Positions 1-9,787 of a stretch of 64,000 nt of DNA are shown piece by piece. The notes below the pieces were generated by a model. The model saw only the letters and a list, made by a program, of their open reading frames with translations, was not told the DNA's origin and did no database searches. The stretch's first letter is position 1, and each line of letters starts with the position of its first letter. The position numbers and the translations under genes are program-made. The DNA lies in NCBI GenBank assembly GCA_027604185.1, contig JADGKB010000010.1:169578-233577 (forward strand). Reading direction: 5' to 3'. The DNA is from Boothiomyces macroporosus (Eukaryota; Chytridiomycota; Chytridiomycetes; Rhizophydiales; Terramycetaceae).

Positions 1-838
1 TATAATCGGTAATTGGGTTCAAGGTCTTGCCCAATCTCTAAAGTTTGCACCAAACCTCGCTTTAAACACTACCTGTTCTGCCTGTGCCAGTTCAATGATT
101 AGTGCAATTGGAAATACCACAGCAACCTCTAGTATTGCTCCTGCATTAAGCAACTTTTTGAATAACTTGGCTCAATTCTGTACTAGTGCCTCAAATGCCT
201 TTGCAATAGATTATGCTGCAATGTCTCAGCAATGCGCACAGGCTGTAAATGCAAGTGGTATTGCAATTGCATCAACTTGTTTCCCATCTACAAATTATAA
301 CGGTGCTGTCATTCCTCCAGATTCACTTGGCATCCTTTGCGGTAGTGACTGTGGAAAAGTGCTCACTACTTCTGCGTCAAACATTAACCAAATTTGCGCT
401 TCTCAGGTAATCGCTCAATTTGGGCAATCTAACCCTATTACTGGATCTCAAATTGCAGGTTTTGTTGCCGCGTTAACTGGGTTTTTGTGCACTACAGACC
501 CAACCAGCAACAACGACTATTGCATTCAAACTTTCCCAAGTGAAGCTGCCAAAGAAGGTTTGAAATAGCTGACACTAGTCTTTAGTTTACTGCTTCCAAA
601 TGGGTACTACTCCCTTCCTTGTTCATCTTGCGGTTTAGCAGAAGCTGTTGTGCTTCAAAATAATGCCCAAGTGTTAGGTAGTGAGTTTGGAGCACTTGGC
701 GTGTTATGGCAGCAGCAATGTAAACAAGTAAACTCCCCAGCAACCTCCACTTACGGCCCCAACCCTACCGTAAGCCCTAAATCTGGTGCAAGGGGATTGA
801 CCCCGCTATTAATTCTGATTCCGTTAGTTTTCCTCTAA
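1..838 (+). CDS. 3' part of secreted Cys-rich GPI-type protein (cut by window start)
   Basis: The window starts inside this gene; the complete copy is at 52158-54494, where it is described. The coding parts here are 1-557 and 579-838, joined over a 21-nt intron (558-578) that begins GTTTGA and ends ACTAG with a CTGAC branch-like site. The fragment covers the last Cys module and the hydrophobic C-terminal tail. A 39-nt intron (540-578) would also keep the frame; I prefer 21 nt because it fits the size of every other intron here. Confidence 0.85.
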
Positions 839-924
839 TATATTCGTTCATCGGTACTCTTTGTAAATATCTTTACGCCACACAAGGTGATTTTGAGAGA
901 TATTATTCTTTGCTTTTCAAAATA

Positions 925-1932
925 ATGAAGATTAAAATCCCAGCGTCCACTGCAAACCTTGGACCTGGATTCGACGTAATGGGTGCTGGTCTATCTCTAT
1001 ACCTCGAATTAACAGTCGAAAAATCAGATATCACCACCATCTCTTATAGCGGACTGGGAACAGTTCCATTGGATCCAAAGGATAATTTCATATGTCAGAT
1101 TGCTGTTTATGTTGCCAATGCGTTTAATAGGACTTTGCCTCACTATAAACTACACATCAATAACCCAATTCCGTTAGGGAGAGGTTTGGGATCATCTGGA
1201 AGTGCAATTATTGGAGCAATTGCTATGGCTGATCAGTTACTAGGATTAAAGCTATCCAAACAGGAAATACTTGACTATGCGGTAATTGTTGAAGGACACC
1301 CCGACAATGTCGCGGGTTCACTTTTTGGATCATTTGTTACTTGCTTTGTTAGATGTCCACTGCCAAAGTGGAACGATGATTGGTGTGTAGCTGGAAGTAA
1401 AGTTCCAACACCAATGTCTCTCTTGCAGGAACACAATGTTATTGGCACTCATTTGACCCAGGTTACTCCTTTAAAAGTGAATCCCGCAATTAAATGTGTT
1501 GCAATCATTCCAGAATTCACTTTGCTAACCTCTCTAGCTCGCTCAGTGTTGCCGGATTCATACAGCAGACAAGATATTATTTTTAATATGTCCAGATTGA
1601 ACACGCTTACATTCGCAATTGGGGCAGAGCATGTCGAACATCAAGTAATTTATGAATCTATGCAAGATAAAATTCATCAGTCCTATCGTGCGCATCTTGT
1701 GCCTGGATTATCCACGGTCTTGCAATTAAATCCAACAACGTGTCCTGGTCTAGCTGGCATATGTTTATCAGGAGCAGGACCAACTGTCCTAGTTTTGGCT
1801 ACAGATAACCTGAATGAAATCGGAACAACAATTGTTGAAATGTTCAAAAATGAAAAAGATCAGAATGGAAATGCCATCGAATCGAGATATTTGATTTTGG
1901 ACTTTGACAAGTCTGGATTGGTGATTCAATAA
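925..1932 (+). CDS. THR1: Homoserine kinase
   Basis: Homoserine kinase phosphorylates homoserine with ATP to O-phosphohomoserine in threonine synthesis, in the cytosol. The 335-residue protein opens with the GHMP-kinase N-terminal motif PASTANLGPGFD. It carries the ATP-binding loop PLGRGLGSSGSA near residue 90 and the C-terminal GHMP motif LSGAGPTVL near residue 285. The length is close to yeast Thr1 (357). I start at the ATG of MKIKIPAST; an in-frame TTG lies 15 nt upstream but is not needed. The gene is intronless, unlike most neighbours. It follows the secreted Cys-rich gene by under 90 bp on the same strand. A second identical copy is at 54581-55588. Confidence 0.96.
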   Translation: MKIKIPASTANLGPGFDVMGAGLSLYLELTVEKSDITTISYSGLGTVPLDPKDNFICQIAVYVANAFNRTLPHYKLHINNPIPLGRGLGSSGSAIIGAIAMADQLLGLKLSKQEILDYAVIVEGHPDNVAGSLFGSFVTCFVRCPLPKWNDDWCVAGSKVPTPMSLLQEHNVIGTHLTQVTPLKVNPAIKCVAIIPEFTLLTSLARSVLPDSYSRQDIIFNMSRLNTLTFAIGAEHVEHQVIYESMQDKIHQSYRAHLVPGLSTVLQLNPTTCPGLAGICLSGAGPTVLVLATDNLNEIGTTIVEMFKNEKDQNGNAIESRYLILDFDKSGLVIQ

Positions 1933-2316
1933 ATGATTCGTACAGTTGCCTGTCATATTCTCATTTACTGTTGGTGGTTGGCTAACTTGATTCCTGTTTA
2001 TTTAACAATTATGCACTCTCTGGCAATCAGATTGCCTTGGGTTTGGAGATGTCAGTAAATAAATGATTTGGCATTGGTAAAACTTGTGAGAATCTCATTT
2101 AAAGTACCGGATAACAAAATACTCTGGAAGGTTGAAGGTAATATTTACTACATACTGGGCGGATTTTTCGAATGGATATTATCACGTATCTATGAATGGC
2201 ACTTGCTTTGCAATCGCATCTCTAATAAAGAGTGAGTACTTGTAGAACATTGGGCCTCAATTTGCCTTGGATAATTGATGATGACGATATTTTTCATTAT
2301 CAAACAAAAATAATAT
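1933..2316. other. Intergenic, homoserine kinase to first seven-helix gene
   Basis: These 384 bp hold only short chance ORFs. The stretch directly before the ATG at 2317 is very AT-rich and probably the promoter of the membrane-protein gene. I see no RNA gene. Confidence 0.5.
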
Positions 2317-3111
2317 ATGGATATAGCAGCAAAAATTATACTAGGCACTTCTTTTATATCCTCCATTGTGGTTATTGCGATATATTCGCAGGCAGTGTAT
2401 ATTGGAAAATTCATATACCGATGTATCTTGGTTGTTCAAACAGTACAGTTACTGGGTATAGTCTTTACCGCTTATTTCTTGTTATATTACCCGGTTCCAT
2501 TCTATCTGGAGGGGTTGCGGTCGTTCGTAGCTGACTTTGTGGTAAGGATCTAGTAACACAGACATATGGGATAGTCTACATTGACCTGCATACACTTGAG
2601 ATATTCGGAATATTGAACCCTAAACTGCAAAAAGCCTGGATTGCTTATGCTAGATGGGCTATAGTCATTTGCGGATTCATAGTGGAATTCTTGTACAACA
2701 TTTATATCTGGAATACGCAATTGGAGATTCTCAACCAGGTAAGACTCACTAAAGTAGGTTTCCGTATATCTTTATATTGCTATAATTGTAGTTGCAATTT
2801 TCTATGTCAACTGGCAGGGGATCTACATTACACAACTAATTATACATTACAGGAAATTCAATTCTTCCCTCTCTCAAAAGAAAAGAAAGTTACTAGTCTA
2901 TAGTGTGGTAGCAATGCTGGCACTAGATTGGTCCGCAATATCATTTTATCTGTATGGCACTTTGGCACTTGAGGGCTATGACCATGATAAAGCAAGTGCG
3001 ATTTGTCTGGGACTTAGTGGCATGCATTGCGGGCTCGCTTCATTCATGTTTTCGCAATTCAAGGACCTGGCTACCAAAGAAATGAATAGTACTATTGTAT
3101 CTAAAAAATAA
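2317..3111 (+). CDS. Seven-helix membrane protein, family member A
   Basis: Exons are 2317-2541, 2562-2738 and 2758-3111, separated by introns of 20 and 19 nt, giving 251 residues. About seven hydrophobic segments can be seen, the N-terminus looks external and a short polar tail follows the last helix, a GPCR-like layout. Family landmarks are H-TLEIFGIL at the end of helix 3, LDW in helix 6, and the G-H-C-G...FSQFKDLA signature at the end of helix 7. These landmarks recur in members B and C directly downstream and in D and E at 46431-48376. Alignment with B fixes the splice sites, since ADFV-TYGI matches ADFVVYGI exactly across the intron. I do not recognise the family by name. A receptor role is inference from topology and clustering only. 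Second copy: 55973-56767. Confidence 0.85.
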
Positions 3112-3141
3112 ACCATTGTGTCTCCACGTCATTATTTCTAC

Positions 3142-3962
3142 ATGTCTGATCAACTAGCAAAAATTACGATGGCGGTTTCGTTTCTGTCTGCAGTAGCAGT
3201 AGTAGCGGTATACAGCCAGAAAGAATATCGGACAAAGTTTGTTTACAAGTGGATGCTTTTGACGCAAATTGTTCAAATGATTGGTGTGCTCTATCTCGTG
3301 TATATTCTATTATCTTATCCGATTCCCCAATTCAGTATGGTAATAAGATCGTTTTTAGCAGACTTTGTAGTGGTACATAATTTCTAAAAAGTATGGAATC
3401 ACAATGATTGAATTGAATAGCCTGGAAATTTTTGGAAGCCTGGATCCGCGTATAAACAAACGGTACATTTACTATACAAAGATCGTTGTCACTGTTATTT
3501 TCTTATTTTGCGAAGTAACTTATGATATGTACATCTACACCAATGACGAGTTTACGGGAAATGTAATCTTTTTCTAACTAGCTTTCAAACTTCTCATACA
3601 TGGCGGTACTAGGATGTGGCATTATGTATTCTACAGTGCAAGGGGTCTATTTGACATTTTTGATAAACAAGCATAGAGTATTCATAACCAGCCAGTCAAA
3701 AGCACAAGTCAGAGCAGTTCTTGTATCAATTGCAGTGATGGTATCTTTAGATTGGGTAGCACTATGCGGTTATATTTACAATTACCTGAATTTCTCTGGG
3801 TACCAGTATGAACAAGGCAGAGCAATCACAGTATCCCTTGGTGGTTGGCATTGCGCGTTGGCTGCATATAATTTTAGTAAATTCAGGCTTTTAGCTACGA
3901 GAGACCTGAAGTCAGACGACGCAGCGAATCAAAAGAAGCGCACCGAAGAGACCAAGAAATAA
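3142..3962 (+). CDS. Seven-helix membrane protein, family member B
   Basis: Exons are 3142-3372, 3392-3562 and 3582-3962 with two 19-nt introns, giving 260 residues. Both introns sit where the introns of member A sit, so A and B arose by tandem duplication after intron gain. Landmarks are NSLEIFGSLDPRI, LDWVAL in helix 6 and GGWHCAL...FSKFRLLATRDL at the end. The C-terminal tail is charged (KSDDAANQKKRTEETKK) and presumably cytoplasmic. Only 30 bp separate it from A, so the two may share control or be co-regulated. The function is unknown and a receptor or sensor is only inferred. Second copy: 56798-57618. Confidence 0.85.
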
Positions 3963-4055
3963 ACTTTGAATAAACTGAATATTCATTTTGGAGCGTGATT
4001 TGGATACTCACTATTTGTTTGTCTACCCAATGTGATATTTTGTTTCTCCACGTCA

Positions 4056-4965
4056 ATGAACGCACAATTCATTCAGTACAGCACACTAACAGTACTCATC
4101 CTTACTATCTTGGCAAGTACAGCAATAATAATAAAATACCTAATTCAGAATGACATCAAACAACCAATCATCCGGTACATTGTTGGGCTGCAATTTGCCA
4201 ATCTAATTGGCTGCGCACAACGAATAGCTTATTACAATACATATCCTAAAGATGCGATTAATTTCCTTGTTCAGGGAATATGGATTCAAATCATTACGAT
4301 TGGAATTTGTTTTGTGCATTTGAAAACGTTGGAGATATTTTCAATCTTGGATACTCGTATAACCGAAAAGGGCATCAGGCTGGTATTCATCATTATTGTT
4401 GCTGTATACGCTATTTTTATCAGTACTTTTGTCTACCAGTACTATGTAGAAAGCCCGCTACTAGCAGCAGTAAGCATTTCTTATGTAGGTCCTCTCTGTT
4501 TCATTTGATACCTGGCTAGCACTCCTCATATTTACATTCAACGCTCAGATGTTTTACATTGCATACCTCATTTACAAGCACTTGACTCAGCTAACAGTAA
4601 CCACGAATTTGAGACTTAAAGTACTAATTTACTCGTTACTAGGTACATGCGGTCTGAATTGGTTCACGTTTTTTGTATTCCTAGAATCTAAATATGACCG
4701 GCAAACGTTAATGTCAGCTCAGCTATACGATATCTCGTGTGCCATGATGGGACTGCATTCAACAATCTTGTCACTGCTGTTTGATCAGTTTAAAATATTG
4801 GCGTTGCGTAAGAGAAGGCAGGTTCCGCTGGAAACGACAGCTGCAGAAAAAGTTGAACCATCTGGGCTGACTGTACATACACCAGTGGTAAAAGAAGTCA
4901 AGCCTGCGCTAAATTTATTGGGCGAATCGATCGTCGTAAATTCGAATAAATACTCGAATCCTTGA
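4056..4965 (+). CDS. Seven-helix membrane protein, family member C
   Basis: Exons are 4056-4469 and 4489-4965 with one 19-nt intron, giving 296 residues. The landmarks are KTLEIFSILDTRI, LNWFTFFVF in helix 6 and GLHSTIL...FDQFKILALRKRR at the end of helix 7. It has kept one of the intron positions and lacks the equivalent of the first intron of A and B. The cytoplasmic tail (about 50 residues) is longer than in A and B. The start is the ATG of MNAQFIQYS; an upstream in-frame codon exists but gives no better signal. Second copy: 57712-58621. Confidence 0.85.
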
Positions 4966-5022
4966 ACGGTCCTTTTAGTTGTTTCCCCTAGAGCAATCTA
5001 TAAATTAAACGAGTCTATTTAT

Positions 5023-5807
5023 TTATTCTAATATTTGGGATATATCTACTGAGCCGTCGCCATCTCCGCTAAATTTGTATGCTAAACATAGGAGCGGAGT
5101 TTCCTGTTTCTGTTCATCTACGCAATGAAATACCTTGTTAGAACAAAAGTACCTGGATAATGGTCAAGCTCTCTATTGCAATACTAGCTTCGATCTCATT
5201 AGAAAGAAGTTGGAACCCATTCAAGAACGCAGTCCTATAGTCAACAGATACTTGCCAATATTCTCTAACGAAATCGAATTTGTAAATATAATTGTTTTCT
5301 TGTACTCTTAAAGGCTTGTGTGCCTCCTTTGTTTCCAAGATGAGGTCGTCGTACGAATAAATAGAAGTGGTACATGATATACATGTCTGTAACGGGGTTT
5401 CGACCAAGATCATTGACTTTGCATCCCCGAGTGGTAGCCCAGCTGTATCTAAATGTATCTATATTAGTGATATTTACATGAAGGTAATAAAAAGATGCGA
5501 ATCCGTAAAGATTAAAAGCAGATTTGATTACTCCTGGTTCAAAATCGTTGATGGAAACTGTTTCGACAAAATCATCCGGTAAATTAGAGTGACAAGTTAG
5601 GGCATGTCTAGGGTTCTATATTAGTAGCAAGTACATCGTAGATGGAGTCCGAAGGGTCGATGAATAAATATAGGTAGCGGAGAAACATTAGCGGTGAAGC
5701 TTGCCTGATAGTCTGCAACTGGGTCTTTTTGCCAACCTCCTTCTTGTTTAATAAATAATCTTTGGCCTACGATTAGCTTCAAGTACATAAACTGCATCAG
5801 ATATCAT
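5023..5807 (-). CDS. Unknown conserved-looking protein, five exons
   Basis: On the minus strand the exons are 5807-5787, 5766-5635, 5615-5478, 5458-5153 and 5133-5023, with introns of 20, 19, 19 and 19 nt, giving 235 residues. Every junction keeps frame and each intron has GT..AG and a CTAA-type site. The protein is soluble-looking, with no signal peptide or clear helix bundle. It contains a short Cys pair (QTCISC) near residue 120. I do not recognise a family. The start at 5807 follows an in-frame stop a few codons upstream, but a further 5' exon cannot be excluded. It is convergent with member C and divergent from NoxR. Second copy: 58679-59463. Confidence 0.65.
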
Positions 5808-6238
5808 TTTAATTTGTTAAACTTTAGTTTGGGCGTGACTTTTACATCCCCCCGTAGGTAAATGATGTCAGTCGAAAAATATAGAAACTTACTTTAGATG
5901 CTAGAAGGTGATGTAAGTTGATTGTGGAAACCCGAATACTTTTGTTTCACTTGCAAGCGGCTGCATTGGCCCCACAAATAAAATGAGGAAACAATAGCAG
6001 CTTTTAGCACAGTGCGTAAAACTATGCTGCAGCTACAGCGTGTTATTCTTGATAGATTGAGGGTGTAAATCCGGGTATTTCCTGGCGGACCCATTTGTGA
6101 GGAATTTGAAACAACTGAATAATATTGAATAACACGAAGGATGGCTTTTTTTCAAGTGGCCAAGCCCTGATTTGTAAGAGCCTACGGCAAGTATAAAACC
6201 CAAACGAAAAAAATTAATGTAGTAAACTTACTTGCTGG
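5808..6238. other. Intergenic with a possible decayed SWIM-like ORF on minus strand
   Basis: This divergent spacer holds a 66-codon minus-strand ORF (6094-5894). It contains PGNTRIYTLNLSRITRCSC, which resembles the start of a SWIM zinc finger. Assuming one 22-nt intron, the next exon would supply a downstream C-G-A-N-A-A-A-C-K segment, but the frame then closes and the expected CxH is not reached. It may be a pseudogene, an upstream exon of the neighbouring gene, or chance. Confidence 0.25.
6192..6198 (+). promoter_or_regulatory. TATA box of NoxR
   Basis: TATAAAA lies 47 bp before the NoxR ATG (6239). Confidence 0.5.
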
Positions 6239-7563
6239 ATGAGTACTGTCAAAGTATTTCATTTTTTACATAGGAACAATTAATAAAGTGGGCCACTGCT
6301 CTCACTTCATTTGATCAGGGCAACTACAAGCTATCCCTAGTGCAGTTCCAAGAATTTGCAGACATTTCCAAATTGCACTTTAACGTAGGAATGGTTGCAA
6401 TGAAGTTGAAAGACAGCGAAGAAGCTGTAAGTTGTTGCTAATTCTAGGTTGCTGCTTTTAACAGGGCCATTCAGTGCGACCCTTTTCTTGCTGCTGCTTA
6501 CTTTCAAAAGGCGGCGATTTATTATTACGCAGATGATGTAGAAACAGCTTTAGAATGCTATCAAGACTGCTACGATAGACTTCGCTCAAACACCTTCATC
6601 AACTATACCCAGCTGGGTTTAGACTACACTCTACATGCTGCTCATATTATTTTCAATTTAGCTCTATGTTTCTTGGTACTTGGAGATGAAGGCAGGGGAT
6701 TAAAGTACTTTAACGAGGCTCTTGATTTAGCAAGTCAGTCCGAAACAAAACCAGATACCAGTAAAATACAAGAAGCTCTTCGTTTGGGATCCCAAGCGCC
6801 ATCAAAGATTTTGCCATATGAAATTCCAGACACTACTGTGTATCGTCCTCAAGAAGACAACATTAAGAATGCCAAAAAAGTAAATTATTTGGGAACCGCT
6901 ACTGTCGTTGCTGCCAATAGTGCAAATGACAATTTCGACGGGTTCTCTGGAAGACAAGTCAAGGAAATGACACTTGGCAGAAACTACAGACAAAAGAACA
7001 AGCAAAGTCCTATGCCAGCTTTGCCAACGACCATTCCTGAAGACGTTCAAATTAACGCTACACTTACAAGAAGAGCCCCAACATTACCTAAAAGCAGCAA
7101 CTCTAATATAAGACAAAGAAGCAGTTCCGTTGGTGCAAAGCCAAATTATATCAATTTGGATGATGCCAAAGAACGCAAGCCAGTTCAAATTACTCAGCGA
7201 AGATCCTCATTATCACAAAATGAACCTTATGAAAGAAGACCTGGGTTGGCTGCCGAATCCCCTAGATCAGACGCATCTGGGATCTCTATACCTAATGATA
7301 TGGTAATTTTCAATTAACATCAGATCCGTGTAAAAGCTACCTTTAACGACACCAGAATGATTCTTGTTCCTGATGATGTTATATATGAGGAGCTGCTTGA
7401 ATTTGTTCGCAAAAAGTTCAAGAACCAAGATTTGTTGATTAAATTCCTTGATGAATCAGGACAAAAGTGTGTAATGTCGAATGATGACGATTTGAACGAA
7501 GCCATAGAAACTGCACCTAATCCTGCAAAACTGGACATTTGGTGTTTTGTACCTTCATATTAA
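6239..7563 (+). CDS. noxR: NADPH oxidase regulator (p67phox-like, NoxR)
   Basis: NoxR activates fungal NADPH oxidases together with Rac at the membrane. Exons are 6239-6253, 6274-6426, 6448-7302 and 7324-7563, separated by introns of 20, 21 and 21 nt, giving 420 residues. Residues about 5-170 form the p67phox-type TPR domain (ALTSFDQGNY, DISKLHFNVGMVA, AVAAFNRAI, AAYFQKAAIYYY, DYTLHAAHIIFNLALCFL). A Ser/Arg-rich linker follows. The last 80 residues form a PB1 domain starting IRVKATFNDTRMIL and containing the acidic SNDDDLNEAI stretch. The first exon codes only five residues. There is no SH3 domain, as in other fungal NoxR. Identification rests on the TPR and PB1 order and motif match. Second copy: 59895-61219. 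Confidence 0.9.
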
Positions 7564-7912
7564 ACTGTACTTTAATCATTTTTCTTTCTCGTCGTGTAAA
7601 TAGTTTCTTTCACTGAATTAATCGGCTGAGCAAGCATCCTTAGTACCCGACCCGTAAATATCTCTGGCGGATATTAATATATCCGTGTAATCAAATTATT
7701 GGTGGGCTCTTTAACGGACAATGGCTTTATATTCATGCCAATTCAATCAAAGCACTCTGGAAAAGATTTTCTTTGATGCTCTGTGTCTGGCTGGGGCCTT
7801 CTCTCCTTGAGAGACCGATCTTTCGCCACACACTTACGAATGATGACATAAAATTAAATCCCAACCCCACAATAAATTATAATTGCAATGTCTCTTTTAT
7901 TTTACAAATGAT
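7564..7912. other. Convergent intergenic region, NoxR / AT-hook gene
   Basis: These 349 bp separate two 3' ends. I see no gene, only presumed 3'-UTR and terminator sequence. Confidence 0.5.
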
Positions 7913-8200
7913 TCAACTCTTTACAATGGCTTTTGCCACAGAAAAATACAACCCCATAGGTGAGTTTGGTTCCTTGCTCTCGGAAGCACTATCGCTAACT
8001 GGCGGCCTGATTTTCTTTGGCCTTCCCCTCCCTCTTTTAACTGGTATTTCCTTCTCTATAATCCGTTTTCGGTACAGCAAGCTGGAGGGTTTAGAGTGCA
8101 GTATAGCGTATACGTCTAGCTGAATAATTCCCATTTCTTCCTTGTTCAGAGGATCGACCGACAGTGATTTTACGGGAATTAGCTTTTTGCGACAAACCAT
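7913..8200 (-). CDS. Small AT-hook protein
   Basis: The 95-residue product carries one clear AT-hook core (KRGRGRPKK) near residues 53-61, flanked by basic residues and followed by a Ser/Glu-rich stretch. AT-hooks bind the minor groove of AT-rich DNA, so a chromatin or transcription role in the nucleus is likely. A TATAAATA box lies 34 bp upstream of the ATG, the spacing seen for other small genes here, which supports the gene and its start. It is intronless. The rest of the protein matches nothing I recognise. Second copy: 61569-61856. Confidence 0.7.
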   Translation of the reverse strand: MVCRKKLIPVKSLSVDPLNKEEMGIIQLDVYAILHSKPSSLLYRKRIIEKEIPVKRGRGRPKKIRPPVSDSASESKEPNSPMGLYFSVAKAIVKS

Positions 8201-8707
8201 TTTTTGGGTTCATTAAACAGCAGTGATATTTATACTTGAGGTGCCACACATCATTTTGACTTGGATGGCCCATAAAAGGAAGAAATGTCTTTTGCCAACG
8301 GGCTTTGGGTCAAAAATGGGGCACTGAGGGGGTAAGAGATAGCTTTGGTGTAACCAAGTGACCTATGTCGTTCAGACACTACATTGCCTTACGAATGAAT
8401 CAAACTCGCAAACCAAAACCATTAAAAATAAAAAAATTTAATAGCACCACGAAGCGAATGGGGATAAAATGGCTCCCTCTTGAAAGTCGCTTATCCGCCT
8501 TGTTTCTAGTTTCAAGCAACCCCTTGGACGGAAAAAATTTATTAAAAAGGTTTCATGTCCATTTTGAACAGAGGGATAACAAGCTCATCATCGGAAAGGA
8601 ACCAATTTCCATTTCAGGCTGCTATACGCTATTTCTTTTAGCTTGGTTTTTTTAAAACATCCGTGCGCTTGAAATCACGCTCAAGCCCCTGAAAATCTCA
8701 GTAATCA
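8201..8707. other. Divergent intergenic region, AT-hook gene / CDK20
   Basis: Besides the TATA box of the AT-hook gene this holds a 96-codon plus-strand ORF (8365-8655). Its translation is basic at the N-terminus and shows no recognised motif. I cannot support it as a gene, and it may be promoter or leader sequence. Confidence 0.35.
8227..8234 (-). promoter_or_regulatory. TATA box of AT-hook gene
   Basis: TATAAATA on the minus strand, 34 bp before the ATG at 8200. Confidence 0.55.
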
Positions 8708-9787
8708 ATGAATCAATACAATATACTCGAAAAAGTAAATTGCAAATTAAATAGATTGGCGAGGGAGCGCATGGAGTTGTGCTCAAAGCTACTTTTGTAA
8801 AAACTGGAGAAATCGTAGCGTTGAAAAAAGTACCTCTAAGAAAAGTAGCTTTGATTTAATTTAGCTTGAGAATGGGATTCCCACGACCATAATCAGAGAA
8901 ATCAAAGGTAGGCGGATTTAATATAGCTTTGGAGCAGCTTAATCATCCCAACGTTGTATTATTGCGCGAAGTGTTTCCGTCTGGCACTGGATTTGTTTTA
9001 GCTTTTGAATACATGCTGTCCGATTTGGCTGAAGTCCTCAAAAACGGTGTTGCACCATTGACTGAACCACAAATCAAGACTTACATGCTGATGATATTGA
9101 AGGGAATAGCTTATTGCCATTCCAACAAAATCATGCATAGAGACTTGAAACCGGCAAACTTGCTGATATCTCCAAACAGAATACTGAAATTGGCTGATTT
9201 TGGACTTGCCAGAGTGTGTAATTTGGAAACTGCTAGACCTTATTCTCACCAAGTTGCTACAAGGTTTTCATTTTTTTACAAAGGTGGTACAGAGCACCAG
9301 AGTTGCTCTATGGTGCGAGAAAGTATGACTTTGGAGTGGATTTGTGGGCAGTAGGATGTATATTTGGGGAACTATTGAATCACTCTCCTCTCTTTCCAGG
9401 ACAGAACGACATTGATCAGTTATTCAGTGTAATTTCTGTGCTGGGCACGCCAACAGTTGAATCTTGGCCAGTAATATTGATTAACTAGAGGAGCTGGAGA
9501 ACCTTCCGGATTACAACAAGATTCAATTTCCAACTACAAAAGGAGTCCCTATCCAAACTATTTGCCCTGATGCAAGCAAAGAGGCAGTAGCACTACTGGA
9601 AAAGTTTTTGATTTATCAAAGCAGCAAAAGGATATCTGCTAGTGAAGCGCTACTTGATTCCTATTTTTTCAACAAACCGCTTCCCGCTCATCACCTAGAG
9701 CTGCCTCTGCCAAAGAAACAGCCCAAAGAGCAGTTTGACACTGACCAACCACTGGATTGGAGACTGTTTTTCAAAAAGCAGACCTAA
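8708..9787 (+). CDS. CDK20: CDK20/CCRK-type cyclin-dependent kinase
   Basis: Exons are 8708-8734, 8755-8844, 8865-8907, 8927-9263, 9284-9470 and 9491-9787, with introns of 20, 20, 19, 20 and 20 nt, giving 326 residues. Kinase landmarks in order are GEGAHG (Gly loop), VALKK (ATP-binding Lys), [10 protein letters not shown] (catalytic loop), DFGLA, VATRWYRAPE (T-loop), and LPDYNKI plus [11 protein letters not shown] at the end. CDK20-specific features are LSDLAEVL and the matching C-terminal tail; human CDK20 is 346 residues. In animals and Chlamydomonas this kinase acts in cilium or flagellum assembly and length control. Its presence suggests a flagellated stage, which is inference. The last acceptor must be used as CTAGAG for the frame to hold. 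Second copy: 62364-63443. Confidence 0.92.

Noticed and set aside
8365..8655. 96-codon plus-strand ORF before CDK20
   Set aside because: No recognised domain and composition like the surrounding spacer; kept only as part of the intergenic note.
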